Below are positions 24,108 through 36,272 of a stretch of 64,000 nt of DNA, in pieces (the first letter of the stretch is position 1; each line of letters starts with the position of its first letter). This DNA is from Circinella umbellata. Taxonomy: Eukaryota; Mucoromycota; Mucoromycetes; Mucorales; Lichtheimiaceae. Under the pieces are notes generated by a model. It did no database searches. It was not told where the DNA came from and worked only from the letters and a program-made list of their open reading frames with translations. A program made the position numbers and the translations under genes. The stretch lies in assembly GCA_025093555.1 (NCBI GenBank), contig JAIWNF010000006.1:434001-498000 (forward strand), given 5' to 3'.

Positions 24108-24869
24108 GAGTATCAAAGTTGGTAAAGAAAAGTAACAATGAAAAAATTAGGTTCAAACTTTTTTGGCTTTCTTTTTTATTGGCCGTTAAGACGTAAACGT
24201 CATCATTTTGATGTCAACACTCATTTTTTATTTTTTTATTTTTTTTTACAACCAGTATATTTTAGTGTAGTTTGGTGTCGCATAGCTTCTGATTGTACGT
24301 TGCGTTTGCACTGTTATGAAGTATCCACTATTCATCATTTGGTCAGGCTTATGAACATTGACTTTTACAGAGGTCATTAGTTTGCAGTGCAGCCAATGTA
24401 CAATCAATTACCGTATAGCAAAGCAAACTGCTGTATCCTATGAGCTAGTGGTTGCTCTTGGGTAGGTTTTCCTGGCTTCTCCGTACACTACTGTAGAAAC
24501 TCCTCGCGAGTTGAGCAGTAGTTACCGGTAGTTTGTGCTGCTACTGAAGGCTGGATTCTCCAAGGAAATAAAGGTAATGGGATATTACTTCTTATGTTCA
24601 AAGACCTGAAGGCTGACGGCCATACTCTCTTTTGTTTGTGTTTGGAGAATTATCGCACCACCAGTAGAAATGTGTAATAGATGAGCTGGCACTTAACTCT
24701 CGAAAGCTCTCTCAAAACAAAATACTTTGCATCATAAGCTCTATCTGGCCCTTCTTTCACCACGACTTTTAAACAGCAGATATTGTTTTCAAGAACCCTT
24801 AAAGATATTTATTAAAAATAAAGAGACTGATGTTTATGACAGAAAGATAAAACAATTGATATTTTTTGA
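24108..24869. other. Unassigned transposon-island sequence
   Basis: About 760 bp. A plus-strand 80-aa ORF (24138-24380) has no recognisable domain. A GC-richer patch (24,420-24,560) with short inverted words around CTACTGTAGAAACTCC and GAGCAGTAGTTACCGG stands out from the AT-rich background, but I cannot assign it. Confidence 0.35.
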
Positions 24870-25565
24870 ATTGTATTGCTGCACTTAGCCACTTACGTAG
24901 CCTTTTTCTTACTACGTACTCCTGTTTGAGCAAGATACTGGTCACATATTGATTGTATGTATGTATCAGCATCGACAGGGTTAGAGACATGAGTAACAAA
25001 ACAATCTCCATATTATGAGTTGTTCCTTTGATCCACACAAAATTCAAACTTTATATCAGAAAAAAAGGAGCGATTCAGATTCAGTGAAATAATTGTCTCA
25101 TTACAGTAGTAATCATATAAAATGTTTTGAACCGACGACCTTGTCTCGACATAGTTTCTAAACACTCCTAAGCTAAGCTTACAGACTTTGATAAACAATC
25201 GAGAGAGTTGTCTCAGCATCTTGGATTGTAGCTGGCTTGTTTTACGTTTTTTAAAAACGAAAATGTATTGAACACTTAGAGCGGTCGTTCTTGGTAAAAA
25301 TAAGTGTCTTCTTTTCCTTGATACGTTGATAGTACTATTCTCTTTCGTACATACAGAACATAAGACCTCTTCTTTCCGGATCAATCAATATGTGTCTACC
25401 ATAGTACTTTTTAAATCAGCTTGATCGAGTTGCTCAATGTGCTTGGTTTCATCATGATCCATTTTCAGCTTTTTCTTGGCCTCGGGGGACTTTTTGCTTG
25501 TTTCCAAGTTTTGTATCTTTGAAAGTGTATATACCTTCTAAATCCTTATTACTTAAATAGCTTCT
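24870..25565 (-). pseudogene. Unidentified protein-coding relic
   Basis: Reading minus-strand frames with two or three interruptions gives continuous protein-like text: RAWLWIAKRSYLSNKDLEGI, then MDHDETKHIEQLDQADLKST, LIRKEEVLCSVCTKENSTIN, KMLRQLSRLFIKVCKLSLGV, IKFEFCVDQRNNS and HVSNPVDADTYIQSICDQYL. The longest intact piece is 25384-25013 (about 120 aa). I do not recognise a family. The setting and the stop codons point to a dead transposon gene or a dead lineage-specific gene. Confidence 0.45.
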
Positions 25566-25639
25566 TTTCGCGATCCACAACCATGCCCTAATTAACAAAC
25601 TTTTGATCTGCTCCTGATGATGTGAACCTACAATATCTT

Positions 25640-26325
25640 GCTATCCAGAGTTATGTCATAAGGAATAAAGGCGATGCTGTAGATGGAAAAGCAAGCAGAG
25701 AGTTTGATCATGCCATACAGTTTCAAAATTTTTGAAAATGGTTTTCAGGGCATGCAGTAATAACATAAAAGATGGATTTACTTCTCGAAAGTATAATACT
25801 CGTCTGCGTAAGAGAAAGGAAGTCTATTCATCTGCTATCTTGCTTGATCATCTAAAAAATCATGTCCAGATATTTTTCTTATAAAGGCTAGTTCCACCTG
25901 ATTGCAAGGCTGATATGCATTAAGGGGTTACATGCGAAACGAAAAAAGACGGTACAAGCTTATCACACTTCTGCATAAATAGTGCTTCTTTCCACGAAGA
26001 CTGCAACTGCTTAGATAGTGCATAACTGGTTGTCAGACACCAAATGTTCGTATTACTGTGGTTGTGTCATAAGTCGTAATCATCTCTTATCTTGTCCTAC
26101 GATCCCAGATGCTTCCTGAAAGCATATTCCTCGTTCTCACGATGAGCATACTGTTTATCCTTTTGATCGTATTGTCAATAAGCTCTCTCAATATTTGTTA
26201 GTTAAGAATTAATCCAACAATGATAACATTTATGATCTGGCCTTTGAATATTGATCAGATTTGTCACCAAACTAATGACGTACTTGAGGAAGAACTAGAT
26301 GTTGACTTCCAAAAAGAGAATTAAG
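25640..26325 (+). pseudogene. Coding relic, possible His-Me/HNH endonuclease zinc-loop domain
   Basis: A plus-strand frame with several stops reads NNIKDGFTSRKYNTRLRKRK, EVYSSAILLDHLKNHVQIF, then KKDGTSLSHFCINSASFHED, CNCLDSA, RHQMF and LILSYDPRCF. A tail in another frame reads TNDVLEEELDVDFQKEN and ends at TAA near 26,325. The spacing of SHFC, Asn and later Cys/His residues recalls the zinc-binding loop of homing-endonuclease-like His-Me proteins that are common in Mucoromycota. The resemblance is weak and the reading depends on skipping stops. Confidence 0.3.
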
Positions 26326-26567
26326 AAACAAAAATACTGATTAGGTAAGCTATTCAGCTCTCATGGCTCATTCTTAATGCGACATAATTGTGTTTGGTTG
26401 TATTGATTGTTGCTATTTAGTAGTTCGTTGATACTCTTCTTGAAGTCCTCATGCTTGACAACACTGCTTCTGTAAAGAAAATATAGTCAATTCAAAACAG
26501 AAAATATTTAAACTCAAGTTTTTTCTTTTAGTGCTTTTCATTGGACGCCACTGTACACCCCTTTTTA

Positions 26568-27290
26568 CTGCTGTTATTGAAAAGAGAGCCGTTTGGGTCA
26601 AGGAATGATTAGAGAAAGAAATGATTCATCTTCAAAACTGCATGTTTTTGGATGAGTCAGGATTTGATATCAATATGACTCGTAGCAGAGGCTGGTTAAA
26701 GCGTGGCAAACCTGCCATTGTAGAAACACCTTCAGGAAGAGCTATATCATATACTGTCTGAGGCGCTATTTCTTCAGTTGGTGTAGTAAATGTATCTATG
26801 AGATAGCCTGGCAATATAAAGAGAAGAAAGGTAGTCGGTGCAACCAAGCGTAAGGCACCAGGCAACAAACTGTAAAGCCCTACTGGAACTACTGGCTCTC
26901 ACTATATGCATTTTATCGTTGATACGATGGATATTATGGATACATTTCCAGATATGAAAGGGTTTTATATTGTTATGGACAACGCTCTCATACACGTTCC
27001 TGCTGTGATTAATCCTTTGATTGAAAAGCGTGGCTATATTCCTGTTTATCTTTCTCCGTATTCTCCAGAACTTAATCCTATCGAAACTTCTGGTCTATTG
27101 TTAAGTCTAAGGTTAGACGGCATCCATTAAAGGATACGGAAACCCTAACAAACAGAATAACTGATTCTTGTGAACAAGTTCCCCTTCAGCACTCTGTAAA
27201 CTTATTCGAGAAGTGCTTAAATAAAGAGCGCCTTTAATTCAGAAGATGACCAATTGAGTTCATAAAAGCGACCAATTGACGGTGGAAATA
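26568..27290 (+). mobile_element. Tc1/mariner-like element, copy 2, 5'-truncated
   Basis: From about 26,568 the sequence is nearly identical to 11,780-12,515 of copy 1 and in the same direction. It begins inside the transposase (GAAAAGAGAGCCGTTTGGGT) with no left terminus. It carries the same two in-frame TGA codons as copy 1, plus a 1-bp deletion just after NPIE that destroys the third catalytic region's frame and a roughly 20-bp deletion nearer the 3' end. The right inverted repeat is better preserved than in copy 1 (GACCAATTGAGTTC and GACCAATTGACGG, 27247-27283). Confidence 0.88.
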
Positions 27291-29877
27291 CAGTTCGATG
27301 TTTTAAAGAGTCAGTAAGTGGTTGTGTTACGTGTTGGGTTGGGGGGGTCCCTTTGAAGTCGGCTAAAGAAAAAAAAGTGTCAGCAGTTTTTATAGACAAT
27401 CCGTCGTCTCACATATGACATATGGTTTAAATAGAAAAAAAAAAGAGCAAGAAAAAAGAAACGGAATATCTTTACCTGGTATATATTATATATTAATCGC
27501 CTATCGTCATTATCACCATTATTATTATTATTAGCCAGCGTTAATAAAAAGATCTCCATCAACACTTCATACATTCAAATTTCTCAATTGGATACCACGC
27601 CCCCTTTTTTTTAATTTCGGGCTTGGGGCGAACTCTTTTCCTTTTGGTACCTATAATGAGTATTCGTTTAGTTCAACAATTCTTAATTAATATTTTATTA
27701 GAAAAGAATATGTTATTCAAGCTGTATTGTTACATTAGTCATATGTTGTATATAGAAAAACCAATTTGGTTTATCCTTTTAAAAAGTAGCATGAGAGTCC
27801 ATAGATATAGGAGTTAAGCATTAATTTTTTGTAGCAACAGATAAAATAATTTATAAATAGGCTTCATGACAGTTGAAGAGAACGCTAAAATCATTTTGCT
27901 TTCTCGGGATATAAAAATACACTGATTAGTCTGTAGAGATACCTTGATAATGAATATATATTAGGGTTTTGCTGTTTCGATCAATATAATAGTAATACAT
28001 CTTTGTTTAATTCAGCTCACTTTTTATCAGCACATCTATTATGATACAGGAGGGATTTCCAAATCATCAATGCGATTCTCGATCATCTGTCCAATAGGCT
28101 CTCATCTCGTTGGCAAGTTTAAGTAAAGTCTGATCCAATTCTATTATCAATATTATTTTTTTGGGGGGAGGGTTTAATCTTTCTGACTTACCAGAATAAT
28201 GATTCTGGTTCTATTGTATCATCATCCTCAAAGTTCATAGATGAATCAAAATAATATACAATACTTTTTATCATCATTTTATGAATTCACGAGATAATTT
28301 TTCCCGATTTTAAATACGTATGAGTAGAAAAAGAAGAAAAAAAAAGACTTCCATTATATTCATTTTTCGTCATTATATCGTACCCTTTTCCTGTTAACAA
28401 AAGTGTTCCACCTATAAATAAACGTATTAATGGGGTAAACAACGAAGGATATTAAAACCACCAAAGTGGTTTCTAATTGTTTACAGCTCCTCATGACAAG
28501 TGACAAGTATACACCTTTCATTTTTTGCATTTGAAAACTTCCTGTATTCAAGTAGAGCAAGCAATACTTGTACTTCATTCACTTTCCATTAAAAAAACGA
28601 ATATAATCGTCGACGTCAGGTTAGAATATATGTACTATATATAAAGCTAAAGCGTGGTAGTTTATAACCAACAACGTGTGTGTGTGAGAAATGCTCCAAC
28701 TATCATTTCCAACTTGTATCCGAGCTACCATCTAGTAGTAGTAGTAGTAATGAAAGTGAAAAGTAGGGATCACTTAAATTAATATAGCAAATAAATGGTT
28801 CTAGATTACTTTTTTTTTTTTTTTGAAACCAGTACTCTACTTGCTTTACGTACTTTTCAAGATTAATATGTAGAAACATGGGGTAGAAAACAATATATCT
28901 TTGAGATGTTGGGATAACATTCTTTTGGTATATACAGTAGACAGGTTTTTTTTCTTCTCTGATTATTCTTTTTTTGTTTACGTATCAAATTCTTGTACGT
29001 ACTACTTTATTACTTCTACGTTTCAAAAATTATTTAGATTAAAACAGCAATAGGTATGGTAACATAATAATAATAAGTCATTTGATTACTGTATTTTTGC
29101 TATTATTAAGTTACCCTTGAATTTATATCTAAGCTATTAAATGCTGTGCAATACCTGAAATATTAAATTTATGAAAATTCCCATGATACTATCAATGTAG
29201 CTGATAGACCTAGACATTTTTGACAAACTCAACAAAAATAATATAATAATTCACATGACAACAAAAAAAAAGCAGAAATTAAAGCCAACCAAGTATAGAG
29301 TCTCTGAAAAAAAAAAGATGTTACAGAATAAGTAAAAAAAAAGTATAGTATAATATATAGAACAGATAGAACAAAAAAAAAGTAAGATAGGGGAGAGATA
29401 GAGTGAGATTGAGAGAGAGGAACATAATAATACTAACTTAATAACACTGATAGCAAAACACAAAAAAAGTATGAAAAGAGAGTGAGAAAAAAAAGTACAC
29501 TACTGGACTAAAAAACAAAAAGAGAACAAAAAAATGGATGGAAAGAGAACTATAGAAAAACGATACAAAAAAAAATATAAGAGAGAGATAGAGATAGAGA
29601 TAGAGAGCTAGAGTAAGAGAAATAAAAAACAAAAGAAAATATAAACTGCAGTTGGAAAAATAAAATAAAGAGAACATGTATAAAATATATATAATATAAG
29701 ATAATAAAAATAATAATAACGATAATAGTATAATAAAGAAAATAAAATGCGTATTTTTTTTGTTGAGGCTTTTGATTTTATAAGTTGTTGTTATTGTTGA
29801 TTTTTTGTTTTATAAAAAGATAGACGTTGTTGTTATTGAAATCATGTAGTTAAAAATAAAAGAAAAATAAGTGGAAC
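27291..29877. other. Intergenic region with possible coding scraps
   Basis: About 2.6 kb. At 28,040-28,260 the minus strand has protein-like scraps (MNFEDDDTIEPESLF; LDQTLLKLANEMRAYWTDD; IGQMIENRIDDLEIPPVS) around a GTAAGT...TAG intron-like segment, but no phase gives a continuous product. From 29,250 to 29,740 the sequence is purine-rich (GA and A runs), the 3' flank of the RNA-binding protein gene. ORFs on its minus strand are low-complexity artefacts. Confidence 0.5.
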
Positions 29878-32023
29878 TTATTGTGCGTAGACTTGGTTGA
29901 ATCGCCATGTAGCATTAGTTGATTTTTTATCCAATAAAGAACCTGTTCGAGGGAACAAGGCATCTTCAGGTATCAAATCCAATGAATCATTACTTGTTGT
30001 GGGTGTAGGTGCAAATCCTTCCAATCGTGAGAATGATTGCTGTTGAATTTGTTGTTGTTGTTGATGATGATGTTGTTTTTGTTGTTGCTGTTGAATAGCA
30101 GCTACGGATGGTAATGCCTGGGACATGAGACTCAAATCTGCAAATGAATACTTTTGCTGTTGAGTTAATGATGGTTGATAAAATCCATTATAATTACCAA
30201 CGAGTGAATAATCTGTTGATGTTTGTTGTTGTTGTATGGATGATCTAGTCATGGACGTAGATGATCTATAATTATAAGATTTATTTTTTCTCAGTATTTA
30301 ATTTATCTTCTTCTTCATTTTACTATAATTCACATCACCCTATTCCCATCCAGACTACATGTTAATGGAAAAGACAGAAATTCTATGCTTACCGAGATAA
30401 AGCAGCAACCATCGATGCAGCTGCTGCTGCAGCAGCTGCAGGAGCATGAGACGAAGGTGGTGGTAATGATGGATGAGACATGATTGAAGGATGGTGTAAT
30501 TGTTGTACAATGGATGGTTGTTGTTGCTTCGCTGTTGTAATCGTTGTGGTTGCTGCGGTTATATTATTATTGTTGTTATTATCATTTTGTGATCGGCCCC
30601 AAGATAAACGGATTCTCGAATTCCCAATTTGATATCCGTTCATTTGATGAATAGCCAACTCTGCTGAATGACGCATCGCATATTGTACAAAGCCGCAACC
30701 TTTACCAGGTGGAATCTTGACCTGCATGATTTCACCAAACGGACTAAAATATTGTCTCAATTCATCTTCACGAATAGGTGCTGATAAACCTCCTACAAAG
30801 ACGGTCGTATTCGATGGATCAGAAAGTAAAGTAGATGCAAGAGAGGGTGATGTGGCCTGTTGCTGTTGCTGTTGTTGTGAATTAACTACCACGGATTGTT
30901 GTAATGGTGAGCGAAGTGTAGGTGATGCTATAGCTGCAGGAGTAACCGATGTACTACTAGTGGCTGTTTGTGGTTGATTATTAGTGGTGTTATGCAAGCG
31001 ATTTTTGGGTGTTGCTACAGAAACTCGAATAGGTCGGCTTCCGATAATAAATCCTTGCATTTCAATTAAGGCGCGTTGTTGGTCGCTCTGATCAATGAAT
31101 CGTACAAATCCATAACCCCGTGTTAAACCGGTACGGGGATCTGTCATGATTTTTGCTGATTTGCATGATCGGTAATTAGCTTGAAACGCACTCTATTATA
31201 TTATCATTATTATTAGTCGGTTGCCATGGATCTGTTGTCACGGGAATAAATTAAAAATAATAGATGTTACCAAGAGATTTAATTCTGTACACTCTGGACT
31301 AAGATCACCAACGAAAATGGAATATTCAGGTTGTCTGTCTTCACTATAAGAATCATCAAAGAAAAAATAGATAAATTAATATAACCTCCTTTTTATATTA
31401 TTTTATTAATATTATAAATAAGTACGTATAACTTTCTTACCGTCTGTCAATAAGCCCACCACCCGAAGCCCAATTCAATTTAAATTGTTTATGCGTATTA
31501 GGAATTAACGATCCATTAAATGTATTTAGGGCTCGTTGCGCATTAACTGCCGAGCCAAAATCAACAAAGGCGTATCCTGCACTTGCACTACATAAAATAA
31601 ATAATGAATAGTAATTAGTTCCACTGAAATAACAAAGAAAATAAAAGAAAGTGTGTGAGTTTTTTTTTCCTTATATAAAATAGTAGATTACCCTGTCAAT
31701 TTATCCCGAATGACTTTGACCAAGACCTTTTCATTCAAATTGAACCATAATTGTCGAATATATTGTTCATCCATCCATGGTTCTAATTCCCCCATCCTAA
31801 TAATAATATTTTTGTTTTTTTTTTAATGTGAGTGTTTTTTTTCTCGGTTGTGATAGCTCTTATTTTATTATTTTCGAAAAAAATCAAATAAAACTTTAAA
31901 TGATAGACAATAAGAATTTTTTTTTTACCAAAGAGTGGTTTTATGTGATTCGGGAAGAACGATTGATGAAGACGACGACTTTGAAGGTAATGGTCCTTGT
32001 ACAAGATCAAACGGAAATGCCAT
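29878..32023 (-). CDS. Nam8/Csx1-type RNA-binding protein with three RRMs
   Basis: Six exons (32023-31929, 31796-31692, 31587-31441, 31343-31271, 31192-30393 and 30265-29878) sum to 1,608 nt, 535 residues. The start is ATG at 32023 (MAFPFDLVQGPLPSKSSSSS). RRM1 begins TTLWMGELEPWMDEQYIRQL, RRM2 includes YSIFVGDLSPECTELNLL and GLTRGYGFVRFIDQSDQQRA, and RRM3 includes TTVFVGGLSAPIREDELRQY and GKGCGFVQYAMRHSAELAI. This order and the LWMGELEPWMDE start are typical of the Nam8/Ngr1/Csx1/TRNAU1AP family, which acts in splicing or mRNA stability. Linkers and the C-terminus are Gln-, Ala- and Asn-rich. Which family member it is orthologous to is not resolvable here. Three ACGCGT boxes lie about 470 bp upstream. 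Confidence 0.92.
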
Positions 32024-34648
32024 TATTGATTTTATGTAAAGGAGGAGAATATATATATATATATATAATAGAACAACAACCAACAAAATAGGTACAACAC
32101 CTACTTTAACCGAACTTTTAAGAAAAAAAAAATAAAAAAAAAAAGTTTGCTGAGTTACAATTGTTTTTCTTTTCTTTTAAGATCAAAAAGTGTTTTTCTT
32201 TCATTATCATTAATATTCTTATTCATTTTAATTGTTTATTAAAATTCTTTTCAATTCCATAATAATTATTTAAATAAAGTAAGTTGATAAGCTTTTATTA
32301 TCTGAATAAACGAAGAATAGATTGGATAAATAACGACTTCAACTGTTCGTGTTTAAAAACAAATCTCCCAGGGCCGGTTTAATTTGGAAAGGAGATAGAA
32401 AGTCAAAGCGAATCAAACAACGTAAATAAGTAAGAAATAACAAAGAAATATGAAATAAATATCTCTAAAACATAAACAAAACAAAAATTAACGCGTTTAC
32501 GCGTTTACGCGTAACCAAAAAAAAGACGCATCAAATAATAGAATCTATTATTTACCAATATATTAGGTAATTGAATATACTAAGCTGTTCAAGACTCGTT
32601 AATACAGTTACACAAAGTTTTCTTTTTTCTTGAATTAATTTTTTGTAATCGTATCAGACTTATTTGGTGGTCAATAAATAAATTGTTCAGTTAGTATTGC
32701 TAACGTACCCCTCTTTCCCGGGCCGATCGATTAATGTTGTCCCTGTATTTTTCAAAGCGTAAAATTAAACAGTAGATCCTATAGTAATTCAATATTTAAA
32801 TCTTAGCTATGTAATCATTAAATGCAAAGATAAGATCAATATTAACATACCTACTATTGTGAGCTGATAAATTATTATAATGACATAATGTCTTTTAATA
32901 TATTTGTTGTCTGTTGATTACCGAGCTTTGTTTCTTACACCAACAAGCTCTTCTTCCAATCTTCTAGAATTACGAATAAGCGTATTATACATCTCTCTGT
33001 TATATCATTATTTTCATAAGTATTATTTATACTCATCCATTTCTTATGTAATGGGTACATAGCATAGTACACTATATAATCTTATGATTCTTTGAATAAG
33101 CGTTTTTCCAAGCTGTTTTTGTCTTTATATATATATATATATATATATAAAGTTGCTTTATTACATATATTACATAATCTTAATAAACATCTCTTTGATA
33201 TAGTAGCCTTTTTTGGACCCCATATGAATGTTCAATGGTATAACTGGGCTTGACTGAAGTGCATAACAACATTATCACTGCTTGCGTGTTGTTACGTAGA
33301 GTCAAATTAAGAATAAACGTAGACGCCATTTTTATTCTATTCGTCGATAATGTACTGTACGTATATCATTAGTTTTCATTATATTATTATGAATTAAGAT
33401 AATACATCTACGTCATGAATATGTATAAATAGTACGGGATGTATCTAGAATAATTGGACAGCGGTTATACAATACAAAACTACAGTGTTGTTTTTGTAAT
33501 TATATCAACGGTCTGTTTATGGAAAGGTTGATTTTATAAAGGTAATAAAACCAGCCTCTCAATATGTCAACAGCTTTGGATTAAATTTAAATACTTCACG
33601 GCATTTTATTTTCTTTATCTCGTCGTTAAGTACTTAAGTCTAATAACAGCTTAACTTTTCTTCTTCGTATTAGCATTACGCAATTTGATACCCATATACT
33701 GAATAATACGTGGTAGAAGCATTAGACTCTTGTTTCTCTTCGACCAATAAAACAAAATGAAAACTGACAAGTTTTACATATAATCGAATAGCTAATATCT
33801 GCACAAATAAAAACATACTGTTCGTGCTTATTCTAACGTTCACTATTATAATAACACATTGTACTCAACACTTTTAATTCAAAATTGCGTTATGTATTAG
33901 CAAATAAATAGTTATTCTAATAGCGGTACAATATACATTAAACCACATAAAAGTCATTTATTATTATATTTTCTAGAAACCATTTTAACACCTTAACGTA
34001 TCTGCGATATGGGTGATAGAAAGAGTTAAAAAACTGAAAAAAAAAACAAAGTACGTACTATGAAAAGAAAGGATTGAACAAAATACACCAATTCCCTTTC
34101 TTATATATTAGTCTTATCGATCTCATACATAGTTAATTATGAAATAAACAAAGAGTTACATGTCATGGACCATATGTGTATAATAAATAATACATGGTAT
34201 ACTGTATAGTGATAATAATAATAACAAGAAAATGGGATACTGTAATATCAGAGCACATAGTGATTAACCTCACTTGTATCACAGAGGAATCTTAGTGTCG
34301 AACCAAGTCGCCCCACCTTTGATTACCGTAAAAGGTATCGATTGATTACACAAAATCCATAACTATTTAGTCTCGCACGGACCCAATTTTCTTTTTTTTT
34401 CTGACCCCATTCATTATCGCACAGAACCTTTTTATTATTATTATTATTGTTGTTGCTATTGTTTCCATCCGTTCAAAGAAAAATTACTAAGTGATACATG
34501 TTCTTCCTTTAAACCTTTTTTTTTGTTAAAGAATGTTTATTATCTGAATAACCAAAAAGCTAAAAAGGAAATATGTGTAAGTGGGGATAATAATGAACAA
34601 CAACTATCACTGTTTGAATTTTATATTTGTATCTTCTTGATTCATTTA
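32024..34648. other. Intergenic region upstream of the Nam8-like gene
   Basis: 2.6 kb, AT-rich. It holds the ACGCGT array at 32,491 and a TA microsatellite near 33,130. No supported gene. The plus-strand ORF 34523-34714 overlaps the last LSC1 exon in antisense and is a shadow. Confidence 0.6.
32491..32514. promoter_or_regulatory. Tandem ACGCGT (MCB-like) boxes
   Basis: ACGCGT occurs three times at exact 8-bp spacing (32491, 32499, 32507) as ACGCGTTT units. In yeasts this hexamer is the MluI cell-cycle box bound by MBF to drive G1/S transcription. It lies about 470 bp upstream of the Nam8-like start codon. Function here is inferred only from the motif and its clustering. Confidence 0.6.
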
Positions 34649-36272
34649 TTAAACGAGCCCAGCTTCAGCCATTGTCTGTTATATAATATGATGAATGAAA
34701 TGAGTGTTAAATGATTTCTAAAGTCATTTTTTGTTGATATTGTTGTTGTTCTTATAAAAGAAATATATATCATTTACCCTTTTCAATTCAATGCCAAGTC
34801 TAGCAGGAGATCGTGTCACGAAAACACCAGCATCCTCTAATGCTTTCATCTTTTCATTTGCACCTCCTTTACCTCCCGAAATAATGGCACCAGCATGACC
34901 TATCAGTATTAGAATTATTAGAATTAGTAAATACATCTTTCATTCTTTTTGAAGAAAAAATAGTGTTAGAATTTTATACGTACCCATTCTACGTCCTGGA
35001 GGGGCGGTAACACCAGCAATGAAAGAAACAACAGGCTTAGGATTATCTCTTGCTTTTAAATTATATTCTTTCAAAAACTCAGCAGCTTCTTCTTCAGCAG
35101 AACCACCAATTTCACCAATCATGATAATTCCTAAATAATTGTACACGTCAGAATTTATGTATCCACCATTTGGTATGCTCAAAAAATGAAAATAGTTCAT
35201 AGATTACCTTCCGTTTTGTCATCGTCCAAGAAGATTTTTAAACAATCAATAAAATTGGTACCATTTAATGGATCACCACCAATACCAACTACTAGACTTT
35301 GGCCTAATCCTGCAACTGTAGTTTGATTCACAGCTTCATATGTCAATGTTCCGGAACGTGATACAATACCCACATTACCAGGCATATGAACACTAGCAGG
35401 CATAATACCAATTTTACATTGACCAGGTGCAATAATACCCGGACAATTGGGACCCACCAATCGTGTTTTATCTTGTGTCAAAAGAGCTTGCTTTACACGA
35501 GTCATATCATGAATTGGTATACCTTCAGTAATTGCTACAACAAGTGAAATTTCATTTTCAATTGCTTCCATAATTGCACCAGCAGCACCAGGAGGTGGAA
35601 CATAAATAACACTAGCATCTGGTTGAACTTCTTTAACAGCCTAAAGAGAACAAAAAAAATATTTTTATTTTAATTTAGTTTATATGTCATGTAGTAAATA
35701 CACACACACGCATAATTGTTTTCTATTCCTGTACATATAATGATAAACATCTAAGGTTTAAAAATAATACATACATCTCTTACAGAACCAAATACAGGAA
35801 GGCCTAAATGAGTTTGACCAGCTTTTTTGGGTGATGTACCACCCACCATTTTCGTTCCATATGCAATAGCTTCTTGTGAATGAAACGTTCCCTATACATA
35901 TATATATTTATCAGTTAAAAACATCTTATACATACCTCATACAATGACAAACACAAATTTTAAAAAGTATTGATACAAAACCTGTTTCCCGGTAAAACCT
36001 TGACAAATAACTTTGGTATCCTTGTTAATTTTAAGATTCTTAATTGTTTTATCATAAATACTTGTCATGTTACGTCGCGTCACTAAACCATTGTATTTTA
36101 TTTTGTTACGTAATGTAAATGAACGCGCTTATTTTTTTTTTCGAATGTTCGATTCAATATGTCTATTTTATTTTTTCGTGTTTCTAATTTATTAAAGAAA
36201 GTAACAAATATCCCTACCTGTTGAAGTGGAACGTAATAATATATTGCCTGCTCTTGTGGTATTAAAGAACAT
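34649..36272 (-). CDS. LSC1: Succinyl-CoA ligase subunit alpha, mitochondrial
   Basis: TCA-cycle enzyme that converts succinyl-CoA to succinate with nucleotide triphosphate formation in the mitochondrial matrix. Seven exons (36272-36218, 36082-35982, 35891-35775, 35640-35208, 35130-34984, 34899-34778 and 34675-34649) sum to 1,002 nt, 333 residues, the normal length. An N-terminal basic/hydroxylated presequence ([19 protein letters not shown]) precedes [19 protein letters not shown]. Other landmarks are [40 protein letters not shown] and [17 protein letters not shown]. The phosphohistidine motif [18 protein letters not shown] has the active His at about residue 286. The last exon has only nine codons (TMAEAGLV and stop), but it restores the conserved C-terminus. 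The intron 2 donor is a slightly unusual GTTTTG. Confidence 0.96.

Noticed and set aside
24420..24560. SINE-like or structured RNA patch
   Set aside because: It has an A-box-like word (GAGCTAGTGGTT) but the B-box-like word is over 100 bp away and no poly(A) or target duplication was found.
28040..28260. Small gene on the minus strand with an apparent GTAAGT...TAG intron
   Set aside because: The exon phases create a TGA at the join with every plausible acceptor; kept only as possible coding scraps.
29251..29677. Minus-strand ORFs rich in Phe, Leu, Ser and Tyr
   Set aside because: They are read from A- and GA-rich 3'-flanking DNA, so the apparent membrane protein is a composition artefact.
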